NCBI GenBank assembly: GCA_023230925.1
Contig: JALNWK010000018.1
Span: 1 to 54,880, forward strand
From: Limnochordia bacterium
GTDB lineage: Bacteria; Bacillota; Limnochordia; DUMW01
Reading direction: 5' to 3'
DNA: 54,880 nt
Below, piece by piece: positions 33,960 to 41,942 of the stretch (its first letter is position 1; each line of letters opens with the position of its first letter). The notes below the pieces were generated by a model, which ran no database searches, was not told the DNA's origin, and worked only from the letters and a program-made list of their open reading frames with translations. The position numbers and the translations under genes are program-made.

Positions 33960-35255
33960 ATGCCGGGAAAGTTAGCCATTATTGGTCCCTTTGATCTTGT
34001 AGAAAAAGTGCAAAAGGTTTGTTTAGATAGTAGATGGTCCTTTAGCGTGCTTCCGTTGCCCTATTCCCGTGAGGTTGAGGCAGTGGATATTGTACGCAAG
34101 AACCATCAACAGGCCGATATCTTGCTTTTTACCGGACCTATTCCCTACCAGCTGTGTCTTGGCTTAAGCACCAAACCGTCGGTGTACATTAATTACGATG
34201 GAACGGGACTGATGCGCTGTTTAATCCAGATCCTCTACTATGGAAAAGGGGACATCACCAAGATTAGCTTGGACACCTTAGCCTTTGACAAGGTAAAAAC
34301 TCTGTACGCGGAGTTAGGTTTATCCTTCGATTCAGTGTACTGCCATGCCAGCCAAGATGGTGCTACCATGGAGGAGTTGCTCGAGTTTCACAGCTCCTTG
34401 CATAGGGAAGGCAAGACTTCTGTGGCGATCACCTGTTTAAGTTCTGCCTATGAGCATCTAAAAAGGGCAGGCCTTAATGTATACCGGATTACGCCAACCT
34501 ATAACTCCATCGTTCAAGCCCTGCAAACGGCGGAGATTCTCTTCGAAACCAAACGGAGCAAGGCTGCCCAAATTGCTACTGGGATCTTTAAAATTGTGGA
34601 TTGGCAAAGTACTGACGATGTAGCTGACTACTTAAATAAGCGAAAGAGTCTGCAGTTGCACGGTGCCTTGTTGCAACATGCTGAGTACATGCAAGGTTCT
34701 GTAGCCTTTGATGGTGCAGGGGAGTATACCCTTTATGTAACCAGGGGAGCACTAGGGGATGAACACTTCGATCGGGCTGTCTCCATGATTAAGGATGTTC
34801 GCAGTAAAGTGGATGTAGTGTTAGCTGTGGGGCTAGGCACAGGCATGACCATTTTGGATGCCGAGACAAACGCCAAGGCGGCCTTGGCTAAGTCCTTGCA
34901 TGAAGATTATGGCACAGTCTATGTGATGCTAGAGGATGGTTCAACCATCGGTCCCTTAGCTGATGCCAGTGCCCTGAGATACTCTAACCGTACCGAAGAT
35001 CCACTGGTTATTGCCGCCGCAGATCAGGCGGGTTTAAGTGTGGCGACGATAAGTAAGCTTATGGCTTTGCAGGATATGTTGGGAAAGGATACGCTAACGG
35101 CCAATGAGGTTAGTACAGGCTTGCGGCTTACGATCCGTTCAGCTCGCAGGATCTTGGCAGCTTTGGAAGAGGCCAAACTGGCAGTGGTGGTAGGGGAAGA
35201 GCAACCAGCGGGGAGAGGTAGGCCCCGTAGGGTTTACAAGCTGATGCTCGGGTAG
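33960..35255 (+). CDS. Putative transcriptional regulator with C-terminal winged helix and GGDEF-like region
   Basis: The 431-residue protein does not match a regulator family that I can name. The N-terminal 110 residues resemble a PrpR-type or receptor-like sensor (ADILLFTGPIPYQLCLGL). The middle part around 260-330 (AVGLGTGMTILDAETNAKAALAKSL, then VYVMLEDGSTIGPL) has the pattern of a degenerate GGDEF or GTP-cyclohydrolase-III-like nucleotide-binding domain. The last 75 residues look like a winged helix (LTANEVSTGLRLTIRSARRILAALEEAKLAVVV and the basic wing PAGRGRPRRVYKLML). GAGGTGA precedes the ATG. It probably regulates the aldolase/oxidoreductase/enolase genes around it. Confidence 0.6.
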   Translation: MPGKLAIIGPFDLVEKVQKVCLDSRWSFSVLPLPYSREVEAVDIVRKNHQQADILLFTGPIPYQLCLGLSTKPSVYINYDGTGLMRCLIQILYYGKGDITKISLDTLAFDKVKTLYAELGLSFDSVYCHASQDGATMEELLEFHSSLHREGKTSVAITCLSSAYEHLKRAGLNVYRITPTYNSIVQALQTAEILFETKRSKAAQIATGIFKIVDWQSTDDVADYLNKRKSLQLHGALLQHAEYMQGSVAFDGAGEYTLYVTRGALGDEHFDRAVSMIKDVRSKVDVVLAVGLGTGMTILDAETNAKAALAKSLHEDYGTVYVMLEDGSTIGPLADASALRYSNRTEDPLVIAAADQAGLSVATISKLMALQDMLGKDTLTANEVSTGLRLTIRSARRILAALEEAKLAVVVGEEQPAGRGRPRRVYKLMLG

Positions 35256-35314
35256 CGAGTTTTTATTTTTGTTTTATAAGGACAATATACGGAATTGCGA
35301 TGTAGGTGATTGAG

Positions 35315-36466
35315 ATGGCTAACCTGGAAGTGAGCTTTTTAGGTAAGAGACTATCATCCTTCATAATCGTGGGTTCTGCAGGGATTACTGACACAGTAGA
35401 TAAAATGATGCGGGCTGAAGACCATGGCGCAGGTGCCGTGATCGCCAAAGGATTAAGTGATCTAGCCCTTATGCGCAAATCTCCCTCACCTCGGTTTTCT
35501 CTACTGCAGAGGAATCTGGCGAACATGAAAAGTACCACTTTGTATTCCTATGAACAGGCAGCGGGCTTGGGACCGGAGGAATATGCCAAAGAGCTAGCTA
35601 GGGCGAAGGAACGCCTAAGCATCCCGGTGTTTGCTAACGTCGATTGTTTGGATCAGGAAAACTGGACCGATTATATTCGGTGTGTGCAGGATGCGGGAAT
35701 TGATGGCATTGAGGTAAATGTATCTTGTCCCCATGGTTCATTAAGTTTCCTAGGAGGGTCGGTGGAGACGGAGCTGGTGGAAGTGGTTTGTGCTATCCAG
35801 GATGTAGCCACAGTACCGTTGATCGTGAAACTAAGTCCCCAGTTGACATCACCTCTCCAGGTGGTCCAAAGCCTACATGATGTGGGTGCTAGAGCCGTGA
35901 CCCTTTTCAACCGATTTACCGGGCTAGAGATAGACATCAACAGCAAAGCTTCCATTATGCACGGAGGATATGCTGGCTTTGGCGGCATGTGGTCTCTTCA
36001 CTATGGCTTACGCTGGATTAGCTTGATCTCACCACAGATTCCAGTGGAGATCAGTGCTAGCGGTGGGGTCAGCGGATTTGAGGATGTAGTGAAATACATT
36101 CTTGCTGGTGCAGGGACGGTGCAGGTTTGCAGTGCCATTTACCTGCAGGGGTATTCGATCATTAGCAAAATCACCGCTGATCTAAAGCGGTACATGGAAA
36201 AAGAGAAGATTGGCAATCTCGAAGAGATCCGGGGAATGGTATGTGATCGGATTAAGGGCATGGATCAAGTGGACCGCACTACGTGCTACGAACCATACAT
36301 AGACCAGGATCGATGTACCGGTTGTGGAATCTGTATCTCCCGTTGCATCCATCGGGGGCTGGATGGATCTGGGGGATCCGTTGCTCCCAACGATCACTGT
36401 GTTAATTGTGGGCTATGTGTTGCCCTTTGTCCCCATGGCGCCATTACCATGAGAAAGTCCCTATAG
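35315..36466 (+). CDS. Dihydroorotate dehydrogenase/PreA-like flavoprotein with C-terminal 2[4Fe-4S] ferredoxin domain
   Basis: The N-terminal 300 residues are a TIM-barrel FMN oxidoreductase of the DHODH/PreA group: GSAGITDTVDKMMRAEDHGAGAVIAKGL, GIEVNVSCPHG (the usual NxSCPH), PLIVKLSPQ, and ISASGGVSGFEDVVKYILAGAGTVQVCSA. The C-terminus has two 4Fe-4S motifs, CTGCGICISRC and CVNCGLCVALCPHGAI. PreA, the catalytic part of NAD-dependent dihydropyrimidine dehydrogenase, has this layout. A PreT-like diaphorase is not nearby. The start ATG 35315 follows AGGTG. It may reduce an unsaturated acid or lactam from the neighbouring aldolase and enolase route, rather than pyrimidines. Substrate is uncertain. 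Confidence 0.82.
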   Translation: MANLEVSFLGKRLSSFIIVGSAGITDTVDKMMRAEDHGAGAVIAKGLSDLALMRKSPSPRFSLLQRNLANMKSTTLYSYEQAAGLGPEEYAKELARAKERLSIPVFANVDCLDQENWTDYIRCVQDAGIDGIEVNVSCPHGSLSFLGGSVETELVEVVCAIQDVATVPLIVKLSPQLTSPLQVVQSLHDVGARAVTLFNRFTGLEIDINSKASIMHGGYAGFGGMWSLHYGLRWISLISPQIPVEISASGGVSGFEDVVKYILAGAGTVQVCSAIYLQGYSIISKITADLKRYMEKEKIGNLEEIRGMVCDRIKGMDQVDRTTCYEPYIDQDRCTGCGICISRCIHRGLDGSGGSVAPNDHCVNCGLCVALCPHGAITMRKSL

Positions 36467-36532
36467 TAAGGGATATCGTCCTTGGATACACATAGCCAAT
36501 TTCGGACTATAAACGGAAAAGAGGAAAGAGAT

Positions 36533-37642
36533 GTGCGAATAGACTCTGTCGAGTTATATCACGTAAAGATTGGGATGCAGGAACCCTTCGTTATTAGTTC
36601 AGGAAGCCTTTCGGCGCGGGAGTCTGTTGTTGTAAAGGTCACTTCAGGACAGTGGGTTGGTTACGGAGAGAGTGCTCCCATGCCAGGACCATTCTATAAT
36701 CCTGAGACCCTGGAGACTGTCACCCATATGTTAAAGGATTTCATTATTCCCGCAGCCCTAAAATGGGACCTAGAAGATCCCCGGCAAGTGGATAAGCATC
36801 TTACAGGAATCCGGGGTAACAACTTTGCCAAGGCTGGAATAGAAACTGCTATTTGGGATCTTTGGGCAAAGATGAGAGGACAGTCACTCTCTCAAGTGAT
36901 GGGCGGAGTCCGCAAGAGGATCCCCTCTGGTGTAGCCCTGGGCATATTCTCAGATCCCGAGAAACTAGGTGATCGGGTGGAGCAATGTCTACAGGCAGGA
37001 TACAGCCGGGTGAAGATCAAAATCCAACCCGGTTGGGATGTGGAACCTGTCAGGTATCTACGACAGAGATTTGGAGATTTCCCCCTTCAGGTTGATGCCA
37101 ATGCCGCTTATACCCTAGAGGATGTGTCCGTGTTTCAAGCACTGGATCAGTATGAACTGACCATGATCGAACAGCCCTTAGGATGGCAAGACTTGATCGA
37201 TCATGCCAACCTACAGAGCAAAATTAATACTGCTCTATGTCTAGATGAATCGATTACGTCTTTAGACGCTGCTCGGCAAGCCATAGCTATCGGAGCCTGC
37301 CGCATTGTCAACATCAAGATTCAGCGGGTAGGTGGTTTGGGACCTGCCTTGGCTATTCATGATTACTGTAAAGGAAAAGGCATTCCCCTGTGGTGCGGGA
37401 CCATGCCAGAATCGGGTCTAGGACAAAGTTTCGGATTGGCCTTAGCCTCATTACCCGGTTTTGTCTATCCGGCGGATGTGGAGCCGACAGATCGTTTCTA
37501 TGTTGAGGACTTGGTTAGACCTGCGCTAAAGCTCAAGAATGGTGCCATCGATGTGCCTATGGGACCGGGGGTTGGAGTGGCAGTCAAAGAAGAGTTCTTG
37601 AGTAATTGCGTTTTTCGTAAGGAAAGGCGGATTGCTGGATAG
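36533..37642 (+). CDS. Enolase-superfamily N-succinylamino-acid racemase/o-succinylbenzoate synthase-like protein
   Basis: All functional residues of the NSAR/OSBS branch are present: Lys161 and Lys163 in RVKIKIQPGWD, Asp188 in QVDANAAY, Glu213 in MIEQPLGW, Asp238 in CLDESI, and Lys262 in NIKIQRVGG. The N-terminal cap (EPFVISSGSLSARESVVVKV) is also typical. The start was moved to GTG 36533 with GAGGAAAGAG upstream; the longer frame begins at a TTG at 36482 and adds 17 poorly fitting residues. No other menaquinone gene is nearby, so racemisation or dehydration in the catabolic cluster is more likely than menC. A nested hairpin follows. Confidence 0.87.
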   Translation: MRIDSVELYHVKIGMQEPFVISSGSLSARESVVVKVTSGQWVGYGESAPMPGPFYNPETLETVTHMLKDFIIPAALKWDLEDPRQVDKHLTGIRGNNFAKAGIETAIWDLWAKMRGQSLSQVMGGVRKRIPSGVALGIFSDPEKLGDRVEQCLQAGYSRVKIKIQPGWDVEPVRYLRQRFGDFPLQVDANAAYTLEDVSVFQALDQYELTMIEQPLGWQDLIDHANLQSKINTALCLDESITSLDAARQAIAIGACRIVNIKIQRVGGLGPALAIHDYCKGKGIPLWCGTMPESGLGQSFGLALASLPGFVYPADVEPTDRFYVEDLVRPALKLKNGAIDVPMGPGVGVAVKEEFLSNCVFRKERRIAG

Positions 37643-37657
37643 GCAATGCCGGGCTAT

Positions 37658-37701
37658 GGAACCCGTTCGGGGGCTTATGATCAGCTCCCCTACCCGGGTC
37701 C
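37658..37701. terminator. Nested hairpin between convergent genes
   Basis: GGAACCCG (37658-37665) pairs with CGGGTCC (37695-37701) with one unpaired base, enclosing GGGGGCT and AGCTCCCC. It lies 16 bases after the enolase-superfamily stop and just before the stop of the minus-strand zinc-ribbon gene. It probably ends transcripts from both sides. Confidence 0.5.
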
Positions 37702-37707
37702 TTATTC

Positions 37708-38001
37708 CTACAGGGTCGACACAGCCGCGGTTGTTTCGGCTTGGCGACGCTTATAGTACCACATGAAGTATAGGAAGGTTCCAAACAAAGGCACTAATAA
37801 AGAGACAATTCTTGTACCGAGGGGGGCACCTTGGCCAACTAGCAAGGCCGGACAGTGGGTGCATCTTACCTGGTTGGGTTTAGTCGGACTAGTACAATTC
37901 TGACAGTAATTGCTGCTGTTTAGGGGGTGGACCCCGCATTCATTGCAGGCTTTCTTACTTGATGCCAGTTCACTACCGCATCCTCTGCAGTACATCTTCA
38001 T
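37708..38001 (-). CDS. Zinc-ribbon protein with one C-terminal transmembrane helix
   Basis: The 97-residue protein has three CxxC-type pairs (MYCRGCG, ACNECG, YCQNC and RCTHC) forming a double zinc ribbon in the first 55 residues, then one hydrophobic helix (GTRIVSLLVPLFGTFLYFMWYY) and a short basic tail. Such zinc-ribbon membrane proteins are widespread and mostly uncharacterised. GAGGAGG lies before the ATG at 38001 with only 3 bases spacing, and 9 bases before ATG 37995, which is the better start and yields MYCRGCGSELASS. It stands alone between two catabolic clusters. Confidence 0.72.
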   Translation of the reverse strand: MKMYCRGCGSELASSKKACNECGVHPLNSSNYCQNCTSPTKPNQVRCTHCPALLVGQGAPLGTRIVSLLVPLFGTFLYFMWYYKRRQAETTAAVSTL

Positions 38002-38216
38002 TTCCTCCTCAAAGCTAATGTTCTAGATCCGAGCGGCTCTCAATCAAGATTGTCTAAAATCGTCCATGAATTGATTGGTTTCCCTTTCTTAAAGCTATAT
38101 GAGACCGGGTGCTGGATAGGTACGTACCCTTCATGGTTAACCCCGCCCGTTTGTGGATAGTGGCGCATTGCTTTTTCACGCACTCGAGGCAGGAGTTGTG
38201 CAAATGACCTCGAAAC

Positions 38217-38244
38217 TATACTATGTAAGGATAAGCGTATATAC
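38217..38244 (+). promoter_or_regulatory. Promoter -10 and LacI-type operator of esterase-LacI cassette 2
   Basis: TCGAA (38210-38214), TATACT (38217-38222) and ATAAGCGTATATAC (38231-38244) match the promoter/operator of cassette 1 in order and spacing; the operator differs by a single base (G for A next to the central CG). Upstream homology reaches back to CGAGGCAGGA at 38184. AAAGGGGG at 38255 then serves the GTG start. Confidence 0.6.
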
Positions 38245-38270
38245 CTCTGCAAATAAAGGGGGTACAAGAT

Positions 38271-39551
38271 GTGCGGATGTCAGTCATGCTTCTTTGTTTC
38301 GCATTCATCATGGCAGGTTCTGTGCAGGCTGCAATAAAGGACAGTAGTCCAATTGAGGCACTTAGGGAACACCTAAACAAAGATGCCACACAGCGACCTG
38401 CACTAGCCGAACAGCCCTTTGCACAGCAGCCCTTGAGCAAAGAGGAAGCTCAGTCCGCCGCGGCTTTGCTATGGGACGCCTGGACAAAGCAGATCGTTTC
38501 CGAACGAAAGGATATGATGGATGAGCGGGTCGTCTACATTGGAACGGGAAAGCTTCGCATTGATATGCCCTTCTACTATAGGGTTTTTGGTGAACCGGTG
38601 AATGGGATGCGTAGTCTTTACATTTCCTTACACGGTGGTGGGTCTACTAGTGTTGAATCTAATGATCAGCAATGGGAGAATCAAAAGAGACTCTATCAGT
38701 TGGAAGAGGGGATCTATTTAGCGCCGCGTGCTCCTAGCAATTGCTGGAACATGTGGCACAGACTACACGTTGATCCCTTGCTGGATCTTCTCATTGAGAA
38801 TATGATTGTATTCGAGAAGGTGGACCCCAATCGCGTGTACCTTACGGGTTACTCGGCTGGAGGGGATGGGGTATACCAACTTGCTCCTCGCATGGCCGAT
38901 CGCTTCGCGGCTGCAGCGATGATGGCAGGACACCCTAACGATGCCAAGCCCCATGGGTTGCGAAACATCGGTTTTACAATCCAGATGGGTGGTCAAGACT
39001 CAGCCTATAACCGGAACATGGTGGCCGCCCAGTGGGGCGAGTGGCTGGACGAACTGAAGGCGGCTGATCCCGAAGGGTATGAACACTGGGTACAGATTTA
39101 TCCTGAGTATGGTCACTGGATGAATGGGGCGGACCGGATCGCCCTACGCTGGATGGCCCAGTTCACCCGGGATCCCTATCCGACACGGGTGGTCTGGAAA
39201 CAGGATGACGTGATCCATACGCGGTTTTACTGGCTAGGGGCGAAAGAAGCGGAATGCTTTCCCGGTGGTACAGTGGTGGCTTCCTACGCAGGTCAAGAGA
39301 TTCGGATTGAGCGTTGTGCGGTAAGACGGCTACGGATCCGGCTACATGATCAGATGATGGACCTTGATCGGCCAATTCGGATTACGCGGGGCGATGATGT
39401 GATCTTTGAAGGTATTGTGCCGCGTACTATCGAAGCCATAGCCACGTCTTTGGCCGAACGAGGTGATCCTCGGTCCCTGTGTTTTGCAGAGGTTTGGGTT
39501 CCCTCTAATCCTGGCGTAACGAAGTTGAACTTAGATGTGTCTGGAGGTTAA
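38271..39551 (+). CDS. Secreted PHB-depolymerase/esterase-like alpha/beta-hydrolase, cassette copy 2
   Basis: The GTG start at 38271 follows AAAGGGGG by 8 bases and gives a signal peptide (MSVMLLCFAFIMAGSVQAA). The enzyme part is the same as in copy 1 at 13882: LHGGGSTS oxyanion segment, nucleophile Ser in TGYSAGGDGVYQLA, Asp in MGGQDSAYNRN and His in YGHWMNGA, followed by a C-terminal beta-rich region. This copy keeps about 17 extra C-terminal residues (ending KLNLDVSGG) that copy 1 has lost. It runs 3 bases ahead of the LacI gene. A secreted esterase acting on acylated glycan or polyester is likely; the substrate is unknown. Confidence 0.8.
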   Translation: MRMSVMLLCFAFIMAGSVQAAIKDSSPIEALREHLNKDATQRPALAEQPFAQQPLSKEEAQSAAALLWDAWTKQIVSERKDMMDERVVYIGTGKLRIDMPFYYRVFGEPVNGMRSLYISLHGGGSTSVESNDQQWENQKRLYQLEEGIYLAPRAPSNCWNMWHRLHVDPLLDLLIENMIVFEKVDPNRVYLTGYSAGGDGVYQLAPRMADRFAAAAMMAGHPNDAKPHGLRNIGFTIQMGGQDSAYNRNMVAAQWGEWLDELKAADPEGYEHWVQIYPEYGHWMNGADRIALRWMAQFTRDPYPTRVVWKQDDVIHTRFYWLGAKEAECFPGGTVVASYAGQEIRIERCAVRRLRIRLHDQMMDLDRPIRITRGDDVIFEGIVPRTIEAIATSLAERGDPRSLCFAEVWVPSNPGVTKLNLDVSGG

Positions 39552-39554
39552 TCG

Positions 39555-40607
39555 ATGTCTGTATCATTGAAAGACGTTGCACAGGAAGCTGGTGTATCAG
39601 TTTGTACAGTCTCACGGGTGATTAACGATACCTATCGGCACAAAGTAAGCGACGCCACACGAAAAAAGGTATACGCGGCGATGAAGAAGCTCAACTATGA
39701 ACCGAACCTAAATGCCCGGGCCTTGGTCAAGAAGCGCACATTTCTAATCGGGCTGCTGGTTTCCAGATTGGTTGTGTCCTTTGTTTCGGATATAGTACAA
39801 GGTATTCAAGATGAAGCGGATAAACACAACTATAGTATCCTGTTTTATAGCACCTACAACGATGTTGCTAAGGAGAAGGCGTGTTTTGAGGCACTTAGGC
39901 GGAAGCGGGTTGACGGTATTATCTATATGCCGGGGGCCGCGGATTTTTGTACTAGTAACGAAGGGAAGAGGTACCTACGGGGGATTATTGCGCAGGGAGC
40001 CAAGATAGTGCAAATGTGTTCCAATTACCCCCAGATCGATACTCCTTACGTCATCATAGATAATGAAGCCGGCGGATATGTTGCCACTAGGCATCTGGCC
40101 TCCCTAGGACATACTCGGATTGCCCATTTTCATGAGAGCACCACTAGGGACGGCGAAGAGCGATATGCTGGGTATATGCTGGCCCTTAAGGGGGCAGGAA
40201 TAGCCTATGATGCAGAACTGGTGAAACCGTGCCGCTATGACTGGCGCAGCGGCTATGAAGCCATGGAACAGTTACTAGCCCTGCCCAACCCGCCGACGGC
40301 AGTGGTGGCGTGTGACGATATGTCCGCTTGGGGCGCGATGCAAGCCACAATGGACCATGGCCTACGGGTACCTGATGATGTGGCTATCACCGGCTATGAT
40401 GATGTGGCCATCGCCGAACTACTGCCCACTGCGCTGACAACCATACACCATCCTAAGGCGGACCTTGGTGGCTTAACGGTCAAGATGCTGCTCGAACATA
40501 TCGACGGAAAGCTGCCGCTGAACTATGTCCTTACACCGCAGCTAGTGGTGCGCCAATCATGTGGGGCTAAGGCGTTATCACGTTTTGAGACGTATATGCC
40601 GAAATAG
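39555..40607 (+). CDS. LacI-family transcriptional regulator, cassette copy 2
   Basis: The 350-residue LacI protein is the close paralogue of the one at 15155-16207, with the same HTH (LKDVAQEAGVSVCTVSRVIN) and hinge (NLNARALVKKRTFLIGLLVS). The ligand domain is also very similar (IIYMPGAADFCTSNEGKRYL), with differences clustered around residues 140-150 and 195-215. Since the recognition helices are identical, both repressors probably bind the three operator copies in this window, and may differ in effector affinity. The SD is GGAGGT, 6 bases before the ATG. Confidence 0.93.
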   Translation: MSVSLKDVAQEAGVSVCTVSRVINDTYRHKVSDATRKKVYAAMKKLNYEPNLNARALVKKRTFLIGLLVSRLVVSFVSDIVQGIQDEADKHNYSILFYSTYNDVAKEKACFEALRRKRVDGIIYMPGAADFCTSNEGKRYLRGIIAQGAKIVQMCSNYPQIDTPYVIIDNEAGGYVATRHLASLGHTRIAHFHESTTRDGEERYAGYMLALKGAGIAYDAELVKPCRYDWRSGYEAMEQLLALPNPPTAVVACDDMSAWGAMQATMDHGLRVPDDVAITGYDDVAIAELLPTALTTIHHPKADLGGLTVKMLLEHIDGKLPLNYVLTPQLVVRQSCGAKALSRFETYMPK

Positions 40608-40904
40608 TGATCATCTATGCTCTAACAGAAAGGAACCAGGATCCAGGAAAATCCACTGAGCAAGGTGCTTTCGCGGCGTAGGCCAAAAGCCTAAAATTGG
40701 TGCTGACTGTGGTGATAGACCGCATGCTGACATATCCGCCGGTATTTGCAGGTCATCTGGGGTAAGAGCAGAACCACAAACCGGTCCTAAAGAAGAACAC
40801 GGAAAGCTATCCGACCTGCCTGGCGGGAAGGGGCGCCATAAGGATGTTGAAACCAATCACCCCTGATCGCTAAGAGTCGTCGATTCTGTCCGTCAACGGG
40901 TCAT
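40608..40904. other. Gene-free stretch after cassette 2
   Basis: No gene, promoter or obvious repeat was found in this 300-base stretch. There is no visible similarity to the DNA that follows cassette 1, so the duplication seems to end close to the LacI stop. Confidence 0.3.
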
Positions 40905-40917
40905 GGAGTGCCGGGGG

Positions 40918-41110
40918 AATGTCGGTCAAACAGAAGAGAACTGCTACGCCTACTGGGAAAGCGGCGAGTATGTGAGAACTGCATCTCCATTCGTGTCTGT
41001 CGTGAGGACAAAAGTTGCATGAAACTGGAACAAAGCTCCGATGCGATTATTATGTGGCCGCACTGCCCATTCACAGGGCAGCGCAACATGATTCGTTGTT
41101 AGCCGGTAGG
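40918..41110 (+). pseudogene. Decayed fragment of a PAS-like (CENCIS-type) signalling protein
   Basis: Three frames read in turn give one coherent domain: VGQTEENCYAYWESG in one, KRRVCENCISIRVCREDKSC then MKLEQSSDAII in the next (the frame of the open stretch 40908-41102), and YYVAALPIHRAAQHDSLLAG in the third. This follows the pattern of the PAS-like sensor with CxxCIS, a charged MKLE/VKLE segment and a final xVxAxPI strand, found at the front of GGDEF and related proteins in clostridia. At least two single-base shifts are needed. No output domain follows. The match is by pattern memory only. Confidence 0.42.
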
Positions 41111-41942
41111 TATCGTAGCGCAAAAATAGCTAAAAATCTCGGCAATCATGACAATCTCCCATGAATGAACAACTGCTCGGTAAAGCTTACAGTCTATCTT
41201 GTCTTGCATCCAACGGGGTGACATACATTACGTCATCCCTGACCTTGTCGATGTCGGGTCTTAATTGTGCATGCTGACTAGAGCAAGCGGATGGATGAAT
41301 CAGTCGTAGCTACTGCTCGTGGGACTATGCCCGATGTCTGGGTGGAATATCAAAGGGTTGATTAACATCGATCGGAACCCATATTCAAGCAGATCAGCCT
41401 AAGTCAATTAGATGTCCAAAGACAAAAAACCCAGGGTTGTAGGATTGCTGGAACCGGATGAGTGCTACAAACAACGCCAACGAGCTCCTTGGTGTAAGAC
41501 AATGGCGGAGCGAGCTGAAAGAGGCGGTGCAGACTATGTTGTTTCTCTCCAGGACAACGGTATTTTCCTTTTCCCGTAGGGGTGAGTATCAAAACCCGAG
41601 AGAATCCATAGGGCACGGAAGGAAATTCTTGTGTCGATGTATAATTATTAACAATGGCCGGTGGCATGGTGTATACGCATACAGCTGATCGGAATTGCAC
41701 TTTGGCCGCAGGTAACATGCATCAGGGGGTGTTCGCGAAGAAGGAAAGAAAGGTGTCAACTAGGCATCGCCTTTTCTTAGCAGGATGAAATAGAAACAAT
41801 TAGAATCGTATATGCAGTGTAAGCGTGGTTCTGGGAATACTGGATAGTACAAAGTGGGGTTTTCCAAAGACTCAGTTGTGGAGCAGATCCCGTTCTAAGG
41901 TCCTTCATTTTGAATCTGGATGATGAAAGGTAGGATAAGGAC
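41111..41942. other. Decayed, gene-free stretch upstream of the mannosidase
   Basis: No intact gene is seen. A short frame near 41495-41575 reads AERAERGGADYVVSLQDNGIFLF, resembling the Gly-Ala-Asp-Tyr-Val-Leu-Ala-Leu-Lys-Asx-Asn segment of ISAs1-type transposases, but the flanks do not match and a stop follows. The last 60 bases form the leader of the mannosidase, without a strong SD (GAAAGGTAGGATAAGGAC). Confidence 0.3.

Noticed and set aside
36482..37642. menC (menaquinone biosynthesis) as the name of the second enolase-superfamily gene
   Set aside because: The residues fit the NSAR/OSBS branch, but no other men gene is near, and the neighbours are catabolic, so the specific symbol is not supported.
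41495..41575. GGADYVVSLQDN string suggestive of an ISAs1-type transposase
   Set aside because: The match is short, followed by a stop, and no terminal repeats or other transposase motifs were found.
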